Positions 1 to 10,573 of a stretch of 64,000 nt of DNA are shown here, one piece after another. Source of the stretch: Apostichopus japonicus. Taxonomy: Eukaryota > Echinodermata > Holothuroidea > Aspidochirotida > Stichopodidae. The DNA is taken from NCBI RefSeq assembly GCF_037975245.1, contig NC_092582.1, positions 22,344,577 through 22,408,576 of the forward strand. Direction: 5' to 3'. Positions within the stretch are counted from its first letter, which is position 1, and each line of letters starts with the position of its first letter. Both the position numbers and the translations under genes were made by a program. The notes beneath the pieces are model-generated. The model saw only the letters and a program-made list of their open reading frames with translations, was not told the origin of the DNA and searched no databases.

Positions 1-100
1 GGGAGGGGGATAACTGGTAACAAAACGCCCATAGTGTCCCTCATGTCAACGGCTATAGCGCAATGAAATGAAGATTATTTCGAAGAGGAAAGACTCTCAC

Positions 101-3100
101 CTTGTTCACAGAGTAACACGTCTATATTTGGTGGAATAGCCATCTTTTTGCTGGCTATATGGGATAATAAGGTTGTTTTCCCCATACTGTAGAGTACAAT
201 AGTAAAAAAAAAGCAGTTATATATAGTTAAATCATGAAGAAGCAGGGTTCTTTTGAAATAGAATCCAAGTAGATAAGCTTCTGTGAAAGAATGGGAAAAC
301 ATAAATTGATTTTCTTCAGCTATAACAAAATGAACTAATAGAGTATAACTATAAGTAGTGTAAAGTATAATGTATTGATACATTTCAAATGACAGCATGT
401 GCAGTTTTTAAATCTATCTGAGCTGGTAGGAGTTTTGCTGTTGGCACAGTTCTCTGGAAGCATATTCTCTATTGGATGGTTGCACAAAAATGACGTCAAC
501 AGACCCTCTTCATGTTTTAAATTAATTAAGGACTTGCAAGAGGACTTGCATTTCTCATCAGTCATATATTAATGTTGTCATTTTCAACATTATATTTTGA
601 ATTATGCCAAGTTATATTCACAAATTATTTTGATTCCCTCAATAAGAGAGTTGGATGCTCTCTATTTTTAATGAATTATTAACTGTCTTAATTCAATACA
701 CAATAGAGTGTGTCCCCACAAACTGAGTAATTTATTTACTTTCAATACGCAAAGCTGTGTGTCCCCACAAACTGAGTAATTTTATTTACTTTCAATACAC
801 AAAGCTGTGTGTCCCCACAAACTGAGTAATTTTATTTACTTCCATTTGCAAACCTTACAGAGTTGTGATTAACGTCATCGGTCCTGTTGCAATTTTTGGC
901 TTCAATTAATGGTCTACTATAGTATCATGAGACTGTAGGACATCCAAGACAACATTCAACGATTAACCATCGCCAACTCATTGCAGATTGCGGCCTACAA
1001 ATGTACTGTCAGTAGTAACAGTAACAAATGGAGAAACCTAGTCTCAGTTTAGTGGACAAACTATGTAAACCCTAACAGTAATAGAAACAACAACAAAACA
1101 ATAACAACAATGATAATCATAACAATAAGTCTTATATGGCACAGAATCCACACGAAACAGGTTTCTCAATGCTCTTCACAAATGCCAAGTTTAAGCGACC
1201 TAATTAATAACACTTTGAAAAAAGAAGAGTTCCTGATTGTGAACCTGACATTACTGGTAACAACACTGTACTCTTCTCTTAAGATAATCTTGTTTCTTAA
1301 TTCTCCAGCATGCATGTACTTACCCATTAGGGCCTACCAGCCCGTACCTCCTGCCACTGGCGATGGTCAAAGATGCGTTTACAAACAAATCTTTGCCGGC
1401 TGCCGATATAGAAAATTTTTCGATCTGAAGGGGGAAGAAAAAATGAGGACATGTGATCAAAACTCATGTACCAAGCCATGGTGCAAGTGTCAATCTATGG
1501 GTATATATTGAGCAAAATTCACGAAAACAGCATATTTTTCAATGGGAATATTAGTAATTGTGAATCCAATTCTACCATCTACATAGGCAGAATACCAAGC
1601 AAGGGTGCAAGTTCCAATCTGATGGTACTAATCAACTCATGATGGATTGAATGACAACAGATCACACCAGACCAGACAAGACCATCCTCAGATTACATCA
1701 CACAATATATACGCAAATTACAATATTTTTCAACTCAGATAAACAGAGAAAGCCAATCTCATTGTATCATCGAAACAACTGACAAGTGATGTCTTGTTCA
1801 CTCACATCACTAATCACCTGTTTTATCCACTTACATGATATCACAACCAAGCATGTGATATCACGTTCAGGCACATCGGATCACATTCATTCACATGGCC
1901 GAGCACATAACATCACATCACAAGTGATCACCTCCACACATACCAATCCAAAACATACTCTCTGGTAACTTCAGGATCTGTTGAAAACTTACATCAGGTA
2001 CTGAAAGTAATGATAGACACTTATTCCTGTATCTTCAGCAACTCTGCTAAAAGTATAGTGAAACTGTTAGCAAACAATTCCTGTATCTTCAGCAACTCTG
2101 CTAAAAGTATAGTGAAACTGTTAGCAACCAATTCCTGTATCTTCAACAACTCTGCTAAAAGTATAGTGAAACTGTTAGCAACCAATTCCTGTATCTTCAG
2201 CAACTCTGCTAAAAGTATTGTGAAACTATTTTCAAGTAATTACTGTATCTTCAGCAACTCTGTTCACAGTCTTGTGAAACTGTTTTCAACTAATTCCTTT
2301 ACCTTCAAGAACTCTGCTCAAAGTATAGTGAACTGTTATCAACTACTTCCTTGTATCTTCAGCAACTCTGCTCAAACTGTTAGCAATTCATTCTTGTACC
2401 TTCAGCAACTTTGCTCAACATATAGTGAGCTATGGATATAACAAACCTTGATATCTGTAGCATTTTCTAAGAGAGCACCCTTTGCATGTGACTCCTGCTG
2501 CGAGAGAGAAAACTGACCGAGGTCTCCCTCCATTGCCTTCATCTGTTGCATCATCAGTTCCTGAGGGGGGGGGGGGGAAGCAGATAACAAAAAATGACAT
2601 ACTGGCATAGAGGAGAAACAACACCTATGTTGCACAACATTAACGTTCTGTCCTCATTTCACCCTTCAAAAAAGAAGCTTTCCACTTACTCAAATGAAAT
2701 GTGGGACATTTATACTACCACAATGAATAGTACTTCACCATTCTGTGGCCCTGAAATCTCCCCGCCACAGGAGGAGTGGCAATGCCATTCCATGTGACGT
2801 CATCAATCTAGCATAATTTGAGCATGGTCAGCTGGTTACATTGCACCCAGCAAACCTTACCCAGAATGCATCCCAAACCCCACCAGTTTCATTCGGAATC
2901 ATCGTGCGATGCGACACACCACACTGTCACAATATATGGTCGATTGAAAGTAACCTGTTTCGGCCGAGCGCAGTCGATCGCAGTACGTATTCTGTATGTG
3001 TCCAAATCTTCACTTTCCTATTGTACGCTTCTTCTTGATAAATTCTTGAAATCATGATGCATATGCAAACGTTAGCTTTCAAATGTTCTTTGCATTTAGA

Positions 3101-6100
3101 ACTTCATCAAAACGAAACTTTGCTATACAAATATTTGTTTTCCTCAGCGAATAAGTGAGTTTAACATTATTGATAGAAAACAATAACGTTTTCACCTGAC
3201 TTGGCACGATGACATCATTCACTCTGCTGTTGTTGCCAGATGCAATCAGCAAATAACCATCAAATTTGAAAATTTCACATCTTCGTCTTACAAAATGCTA
3301 TGCGGATGTGGTTTTGACTCAAAGATGCAGAAATATTTCAAAACTTTTTAGTACGCAATCAGCTTCTTCGGCCACCAGCAATGTCCCTTTAAATGACACA
3401 GACGTCCTACACGCTGTCACCACTTGACACTTTTTGCTATAATATTAAGACCAAGACTGCTACAGATTCCAACTGACCTTCTTCTTTTGTTTCTTCTTCT
3501 CTTTCCTGCTCATGGGTTTCTCCTCTTTTTCGGCTTTCGTCCTCTCCTGCTCCTCCAAGCTCTCCTTCTCCTCGACATCTTCCTCCTCGACTTCCTCGTC
3601 CACCTCTGCCGGAACAGAACAAACACAAAAATAACTCGGTTAAGGGAAGGCGATCGATATGAAAAATTCTCTCCCTTTACGTGCTCGACATCTGGGACGG
3701 GGGGACTTGAAATTTGAATATAGCAATGGTTTGTTAAAACATGTCAAATTTAGTGGCTACTTTTTGTGTCCACAGTTGCTGGAGTGCAAGAAATGTTTGC
3801 CCCTGATGGGGTGTAAAAATGTACAACTAGTGTATCCTATGGTACATTGTATTACCTCTGTCAAACAAGGGTTCTTACTTGGTAGCTCCATTCCAACAAG
3901 AGGACACCAAAAGGATGACCTCCCTTTGACCTCCCCTTGACCTCCCTTTGACTAAACTGAAAATAATTTTGACCTTGTCATATGAAGTCAATAGAGTGTA
4001 TGTGTTACCTTATCCGTTTTCCTGTGATGCTTCTAAGGAGTTGACTCACTGTGTGACATGCTTAACTAAGTAGTCCAGCCACTTTAACTGATGGAACTAT
4101 GAAATAGCTCTCCAAAACTATTAATGGCACTGAAATATCCTCTAGTGGTTCAAACCATTCAAAATTAATTACTTGGCCTTTTAAGTCATTCTTTATGTAG
4201 TAAGTGAAATGAAGCTGTTATTTAAACCATCACCCCGACCCCTCTTACCATTTTCTTGTTCTTTTATTGCTGGGACTGGTTGTTCTATTTCCTTGTTATC
4301 TTCAGGAGAGAGAAAAAGAAGAAAACATTTATCAAACAAGAAGATAGTTTGCATTAAAAAGAGAATGATGGCATGATCAGATTATTCCATGATGAGGTTA
4401 ATAAGTGTCACCCATTCCTCTTTATTTTCTTGATACAACACTTTCATCAAACTACCACAAAGACTTACAAATATATATATTAGAGCAATTTCAGTTCTCA
4501 ACTCAGATTATTCCCTTTCCTAGTTTGGGCTGTGGGGGGGGGGGGGGTGGTGTTTGGCATGTGTTTTCAATGTCAAATTTCAAATTGCTCCCTCTTTTTG
4601 TTTTTTTCTAGTATTTTTTAGAGAGGAAAAGTAGTCTTCCAGAGTTCTATTTAATTTATTAACACACAACACAAACTCAACCATCATTATTGGTCTATTT
4701 TTGCTGGTTCGATTCCTGCCTAGTTCATTACGTTGTGTCCTTGGGCAAGATGCTTTATCTCAATTGCCTCTCTCCACCCAGGGATTAAATGGGTACCTGT
4801 GAAGGTAACTTGTCATTGGGCGCAGTACATAACTGCAGCCATCTGGAGGGATTGTCTCTGGGAGAGGTTATCATTGACCAGGGGTAATATAACGTCTGTA
4901 AAGCGCTTTGAAACCTATCGCTGGTATAAAGTGCTATATAAATAGAACATTATTATAACCATGTATCACTTCACACCAGTTTTGCCCAAGATAATTATGA
5001 CAATCGTCGGTAGAAACTTGACAATCTTTTGCTAGATAACTCCCAACAGGATTCAACTAAAGCTGGTAAGATTCCTCAGCAGTTAATGATAATACTTTCC
5101 CAATTCCTATATGCAAATTAGGCTAGCCACTGTACATCACTCACCATGAGAGAGCAGTACAATCTTTCGGTTTATTGCTAGTTTTTGTCATTTTTTTATT
5201 TTGTTTTCCCCTCAAACTTTCAAGATGCTGCCTCAAGACTTTATTTAACACATCTGCTGTGAGATAAAACAGAGCAAACCAGCAATACAGAATGGCAGAT
5301 CCCGTTCAACTGATGATGATGACCACAGGAGTTACTCCACAAACACAACCTGCCGGGTGAAAGATGACTTAAAAGATCGTACCTTTACTCTCTTCCTCCA
5401 CATTTGGTTCGTCCTCTGGCTCTGCTTCAGGTTCCATTTCATCCAAAAATGCAAACTTATTTTTCTTTTTTCCTTTCTTCTTTCCTTCTGTTTTCAAGAA
5501 AACACCAAACAGAGACTCTAAATATGAATTATCGCAAAATGACAGAACAAAATAATAAAATAAATAAAGACATGAAAACCCAAATACCCCCCCCCCCCAC
5601 CAAAAAAAAATGACAATCCATTTTAGTCTAGAATCCTCTTTGGTAAGCCCATTTCTTAAATTTTTTGGTTTCTGTTTTAAATTAACGAAAGAAATCTTTC
5701 AAGTCCTACTATCTCTATAGTGGTAAATTATTTTAATTTTATTGTTGTTCCTAAACGTTCACTAAAATTCAGGGTTCTTACTTCCATGAAGTTTTGCAGT
5801 TTGGTTGGGCTGTTTATGTTAAAAAGACTATTAAATATACAACAATGGAAGCTATGGCTCCCTGCTGCAAGAGTAAAATCGCCTGGGACGAGGACATTTT
5901 TGGCCATCTAAACAGGATTAAGTCGTGACAGCCAAAGTTCAATCAATAAAATATTCATGTTCTGTGTTTGACAATTTTTTCCTACCTGGCAATTTCATCT
6001 ACGGATCCTTTTCCCCTACCCCTACTTACTTTTCTCCGGATCTTCTTTCTCTTTTACTTCTTCCTCTTCTGGCATTTCGTCTTCAATGCCCAGACCGGCA

Positions 6101-9100
6101 AATTTGTTGCTTACGGCTTCCGCCTCCTGCTCATTACCTTGTCCTTTTATCTTCTTATTTTGGGGTTCTGTATAGAAAACAATCGTTAACATTTTAAAAA
6201 AATTAATTATATTTCTTGAGGCATTTATACGTCTGAGATCGGCAAACGATGCCACAGACACAACACTTATATTTTTAATGCCAAAGTATCGGTGTGTCTA
6301 CACACTGCAAAATGAAAACCCCCAATGATGACTAAAAGATGAAAATAAAATAAAAAAAGCCACAGAATCTAGGATGTGAGGAATGACATTGACATTTGAA
6401 GGAGCTCCTATGATGAAAAGGATCTGTAATAGATCCTGTGAATAACAACAGAAGGGATACTAACTAGTCTCCTCCGAGGGCTTTTCTTCCTCCTTGTCCT
6501 CTTGCTCATCATCATCATCTTCATCTGGGATATCACCAGCTTCATCCTCTAAGAGGTGAGCAAATTTATTGGAATCGTCTCGGCCACCTTTCTTCCCCTT
6601 CTTCTTATTTTTCGATGGTACTACAAGGAAGCCACAGAAAATATGATTTTTTTCAGCAATCTCAGGTTGAGACCATTTTTGGCAACATATAGATTCTTAG
6701 TGAAAAAATTCATTTTGCATCACAACAAAGTAAGAGACGTAACCGTAAATTACACAGATACGGAGTTACGGAGTTAATTAAATCAACATACAGAGGCTTG
6801 CTACACCTCTCTGATGAGCTCAAGATTGCTCGCGTAGGATCTTGTCTCCTGCTAGCACGGAATGTCAGACAATTTTGGAATCAATTTGACTGCTTTGTCA
6901 TCACAGCGCACATTAATGTCAAGACACCATAGGCTCTCTACATAGGAATTGCATATTTGACAAATCTCCTTGTCAAATATGTGGTAGTGAAATAATGAAA
7001 AAATCTAGTGTTTAACTTTGCATGGCAATGTTGAAGGATCATGAATTTTACCTTTCACAAAATATTCAAGTAACACAGTTGCGTGTAATGATTGAGCATG
7101 TTTCAATTGTGAGGTATGGAGTATCTCGTCCTGTCACATGCCAAGTTTCACTGAAGTGCCATGGACTCAAATTGGAACAGAAGTTGGAGTAGGTTCCGAC
7201 TAGACTCAGACTAGGAGAGCTTTCTGCAAACTTAAAGGCCCACAATCCAGCATTCTCTTCCACGAGGACCGAGCCACGACCCACCTGAACTCCGCCTTCA
7301 TGATTGAAGAATTTTTGTGCCCTAAACGTAGGACGTGCACAACAATTTGCGGACCTTCAGACTAGAATCTTCTGGTCTACCATCTGAAGTCTACATGTGA
7401 AGCAAACTAGCCAATATGCAGTTATCTCACTGTGCACGATGCCAAGGTCAATACTAACTCCAGGGAGCACTGAATTAAACAGTCTTACCCATCAGAGGAT
7501 GGAGGTACTCATCATAAATGACTTACACTGAGTTACATCTTCATCTGAACTATCTCCGCCTCCGAGGTTCGCCAGAGGATCGATGTCATCTTCATCTTTG
7601 TCGTCTACAATCTGTTTCTGCTGCTGCTTTTTACTCTTCTTGTCTTTCTTTTTTGCTGAAAATGAAAGATTAAAGATAAAATTCAAATTCAGAAGAGAAA
7701 ACTTTCTCATCAAATAACCTTTCTCAATCCTACAGAGGGTTAAAGTACCGACCCTTTCGTGGGATTTTTTCCTCAATTCCAAGCATGACGGTTCTAGGTA
7801 CAGATTGTGCATGACTAGTTACATACAAATTGGCAACAGAAAGAGGTAAAGAATGATGTACATGTTTTAGTCTTTGAAAGATATTTATAACACAAACCAA
7901 TTCCCATTAACATAAAGCCGTTAAACAAGTCTAAAATATTTACGATAAAATGGATAATACTTAAAAAAGTAATCAACCAATGAATGTAAAACGGATACCT
8001 CAAAACTTTGGTTTTTAAGTGAAATCGCAAATGATTGACACAGAGATGACATATTTGTCTAAATTCTATCGTAAGGATGAATGTTTATGCGATCATTGTA
8101 CCAAAAGAAACTCAGAGGTACAGACAATACGAATGATGAATCGCTCAACTTGAGGATCATGAGATCAAGTTCTGAGTTTTTTGCATATATTGGTGAACAT
8201 CTATAGTCTTGCAGCTCAAAATCAAAGACAAGAATTATTTCTATTAACATTTGCTTTGCACATTTTCAGTAACATATTAAAAAGGTGCTTTTAAGATTCC
8301 TTCACTTGTTTATATCCACTGATAGAGCAGAATTTATTTTATTAATAATTCCTTTACATATTTGTTATTATAAAGGAGCTTCTAAGATTCCTACACTAGT
8401 TTTTAATCATATATCTAGAGCAGAATTTTTTGTTATTAATATTCGTCTTGATATTTCGAGTTTCATATTAAAAAGGTGCTTCTAAGATTCCTACGCTTGT
8501 TTTTATCCAGACTGAGATAGAGCAGAATTTCTCTTATTAATATCTCTTTTGCACATTTTCAGAAACATATTGTAAAAGGTACTTCTAAGATTCCTACGCT
8601 AGTTTACATTCACAGATAGAGCAGATATAGGATAAGGTATGGTAAAGATCTTACAATTACCACTCTATCATTAACGTGGGCCGATTAAGGGAAAAACTCC
8701 TGTCACCTTTTAAAAATGAAATATGACACCTTTCATGGTATCTATACACTATTTTCCCCCACAGTTTGCACCAGTGATACCCCCTGTTATTTTCTTGTCA
8801 CAAAAACATTGCCAAGAATGTATTCGCATGTACAAATTTGTTCTCCAAATAAGTCCCGCAGATGGTCTCCTGCAGTTCAACTCTTCATATAGACTTTGGG
8901 TACGGTAGTTCAATGATGGGGGAAGCCTGGCCTTCTAATCCAAGCCCCTTAAACTCCTCAGAGATAGACACTGACCTTTCTTTGCTTGGCCCTGTGTTTG
9001 AGCATTCTCTTCTTGTTCTGTCACATTTGGCTTAGAGTCTCCCTTTGTGTCTCCATCGTCCCATTCCTCATCTTTAGTGTTGCGCCCTCCCTTGTTCTTG

Positions 9101-9111
9101 TTTTTCGGCAT
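101..9111 (-). CDS. ABCF1: ABCF1, ATP-binding cassette F1 (5' part, ten exons)
   Basis: Partial gene on the minus strand; the 3' part lies beyond the left edge. Coding exons in transcript order: 9111-8976, 7655-7527, 6620-6465, 6167-6030, 5487-5383, 4299-4249, 3605-3478, 2560-2447, 1424-1324, 186-101. All are bounded by AG/GT and join in frame (381 codons). The start MPKNKNKGG is followed by a long K/E/D-rich low-complexity N-terminus, then the family block ending LLENATDIK, then [27 protein letters not shown] and a Walker A reading GPNGMGKTT, and [12 protein letters not shown]. The order and wording match ABCF1, a soluble non-membrane ABC protein that binds eIF2 and ribosomes. Three successive acidic exons each carry an NKFA motif. 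Codons for G|G of Walker A are split across exons 9 and 10. The gene is head to head with IMP3. Identity is very secure; the exact 5' UTR is not. Confidence 0.95.
693..862. repeat. Tandem repeat, ~60-bp unit, three copies
   Basis: Three adjacent copies of a unit containing GTGTCCCCACAAACTGAGTAA followed by a TTTATTTACTT tail, with a small number of differences. It lies in the last ABCF1 intron visible (186-1324) and has no coding meaning. Confidence 0.85.
1640..1960. repeat. TCACA/TGATATCAC-rich low-complexity stretch
   Basis: A degenerate run of short words such as GATCACA, TCACATCAC and GTGATATCAC in both orientations. It looks like an eroded simple repeat inside an ABCF1 intron. The ORF that crosses it has strongly biased composition and is not a gene. 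Confidence 0.5.
2024..2440. repeat. 54-bp minisatellite, about eight units
   Basis: Units begin with TTCCTGTATCTTCAGCAACT and start at 2024, 2078, 2132, 2186 and 2240, exactly 54 bp apart; about three more degenerate units follow to 2440. Because 54 is a multiple of three, artefactual repeat ORFs open on both strands. The array ends about 7 bp from the donor of the ABCF1 exon at 2447-2560, so it abuts a splice site. Unit homogeneity is highest on the left (first four) and falls toward the exon. Confidence 0.93.
2565..2577. repeat. Poly(G) tract next to a splice acceptor
   Basis: A run of 13 G on the plus strand. On the ABCF1 strand it is a poly(C) run forming the polypyrimidine tract immediately before the acceptor of exon 2560-2447. 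Confidence 0.8.
3211..3395 (+). repeat. Dispersed repeat family A, copy 1
   Basis: Contains CTGTTGTTGCCAGATGCAA, then ACAAAATGCTATGCGGATG and GATGCAGAAA, ending near a CAATCAG motif. The same ordered landmarks recur at 34775-34920, 48845-49005 and 52195-52330, defining a diverged dispersed family about 170 bp long. No ORF. Class unknown; a SINE or a non-autonomous DNA element would fit. Confidence 0.65.
3905..3985 (+). repeat. TGACCTCC-type short repeat cluster
   Basis: Four close copies of GACCTCCCTTTGAC-like words, followed by a TTGACCTTG word. It resembles the TGACCT-rich repeat at 46965-47330 and may be a short copy of the same family. Confidence 0.4.
4066..4245 (+). repeat. Dispersed repeat family B, copy 1
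   Basis: Begins TAGTCCAGCCACTTTAACTGA and ends with TTTAAACCATCACC. It aligns by eye in landmark order with 17131-17290 and with the reverse complement of 60893-61036. It overlaps the donor side of the ABCF1 exon at 4249-4299, a few bases from the splice site. Confidence 0.6.
4534..4547. repeat. Poly(G) tract
   Basis: Fourteen G in a row in an ABCF1 intron; one of at least seventeen G or C homopolymers of 10 bp or more in the window. Confidence 0.8.
4679..4955 (+). repeat. SINE-like element with B-box and GCGCTTTG tail
   Basis: Contains GGTTCGATTCC, a close match to the RNA polymerase III B-box, then a body with GGGCAAGATGCTTTATCTCA and CACCCAGGGATTAAATGGG, and a tail with AAAGCGCTTTGAAACC and AAAGTGCTATATAAATA. 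This body and tail type is common in tRNA-derived SINEs of marine invertebrates. No clear A-box is visible. A related start (AACCATCATTATTGGTCTAT) recurs at 29969-29991 without the body, and a tail-like fragment lies at 62675-62725. Confidence 0.6.
8250..8640. repeat. Tandem repeat, ~93-103 bp unit, four copies
   Basis: Units are marked by AAAGGTGCTTCTAAGATTCC-like words at about 8282, 8374, 8472 and 8575, each followed by a GAGCAGAATTT word and TTATTAATA. Copies are diverged and slightly variable in length. The array lies in ABCF1 intron 1 of the coding region (7655-8976), which otherwise shows nothing coding. Confidence 0.85.
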
Positions 9112-10573
9112 TTTGTATTATTTGGCGATGTGTCTTATAGCTAAAACCTGCAGAGTAGAGAATTTCCATCAAAATTAAGCTACATTCTAAAATTTATTCT
9201 CGCAATTAGCATAAAATATTTTTATTATATGTTTATCCTTTGCAAAATAAAGTATTTCATTGAATGTCCCAGTACTGAAGATTTAAACTTAATAAATCAA
9301 AATTGATCTTTGGAAAATGTGAGCATCAAAAGTTGAATTGGAAAATTTATAGTGAGGACTATTCTGGTACGGTATGTAATACGACACTTTTGGAAATTTG
9401 ATCACATGACTCATCATTAGAAGTTTGCTTTCAAGTTTCTCAAGGTAATTTTTCAACAATGAAGTTAATTTGCAAAACTAGATCCAAATCATCACTATCC
9501 AGTAACATTTTTTTCTTTACTTAAATGTCAATCAATGTTTCATCACAATATTGTAGACCTAGGCTAGATTTTTATAACACATGGCAAAGCTAGAGATGTG
9601 AGAATTTGATTAATTTATTTGCAAAGAAGTACAATTTGCCTGGTCAAGGTCTTAAAGTTAAGGGAGTGATTTAAACCAACCATTACAGCAAATTTTGTGA
9701 ATATATTTTAGTTTGTAAAGTAGTAACCATCAGTTAGCCAACTTGGGCTCAGTTGCACTTAGTTATATACTCAAAAATCTTTTTAAAAATTTATTTAGCC
9801 AACAATATGCTTTTTTGCCTCAAATTTCAACTGTTACCATACCAGGGTTAGGCCAATTTATATTTTGTCTCATGACAAGGATAGGCCTAGGCCTACTGTA
9901 TGTAGTTATATTTCTGGTATTTCTTCCCTATTACTACAACCTAGGTGCCATCACGACCTAAATTGGTATCAATGATTTGAAATAATATGGACCTTGTGGA
10001 ACCGGTACAGCATTTCGTGCCGAAAATTTGTAAGTCGAGGCCTAAAATTATATTAATGCGACCTAGCCTAGTAGTAATAACAATAAAGGCCTTGTCTAGG
10101 CCTAGGCCCTAATGTCAGCCTAAGTTCCAAACGTTATATACCCAGGAAGTTTCCATGTGTTGTCCTATCTACAACCATTCCGCTACTATCTTACGATAAT
10201 AAGTAATAAGTAATATCATTAAATATTCCTACAGTTTCATATTGAGATAATGAAATAAAATTGAAAATGAAAGATACAATGAACACACTTTTTCCTTCTT
10301 TCGCGGTAAAGTAGACGCTTCTTCAGCAAACGCAGCTTGTGTATTTCGCAATAAACATGAAATACATGTGTCAACGGTTTGGGGGCAGTGTCTTAACTAC
10401 AAGTGTTTCACACTTTTTATGCCCGCCCATTCGCCAAATATGCGAGTAGATATTACATGAAGACTATACTAAGTAGGCGTGGTAAAGTGAAACGTAGACC
10501 TGTAACACTTACAACTTACGTGACATTGGACGTATCATTTGTGCGACATCAGTTTAGCTTCAACACCACAAAC
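9112..10573. promoter_or_regulatory. Divergent ABCF1/IMP3 intergenic region
   Basis: This 1.46-kb interval separates the ABCF1 start codon (minus) from the IMP3 start codon (plus), so the two ribosome-linked genes are head to head and probably share a promoter. On the minus strand a good splice acceptor lies just 5' of the ABCF1 start (exon edge at 9147), so the ABCF1 5' UTR is probably spliced and its promoter nearer to IMP3. The part around 10290-10450 is less AT-rich than the rest and is the best guess for the core promoter. No TATA box could be assigned. Much of 9180-10290 is AT-rich with TAGGCCTA-type words and no convincing ORF. Confidence 0.5.

Noticed and set aside
2010-2441. 143-codon plus-strand ORF and minus-strand counterpart with repeated 18-residue units
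   Set aside because: They are translations of the 54-bp minisatellite, whose period is a multiple of three. It lies in an ABCF1 intron.
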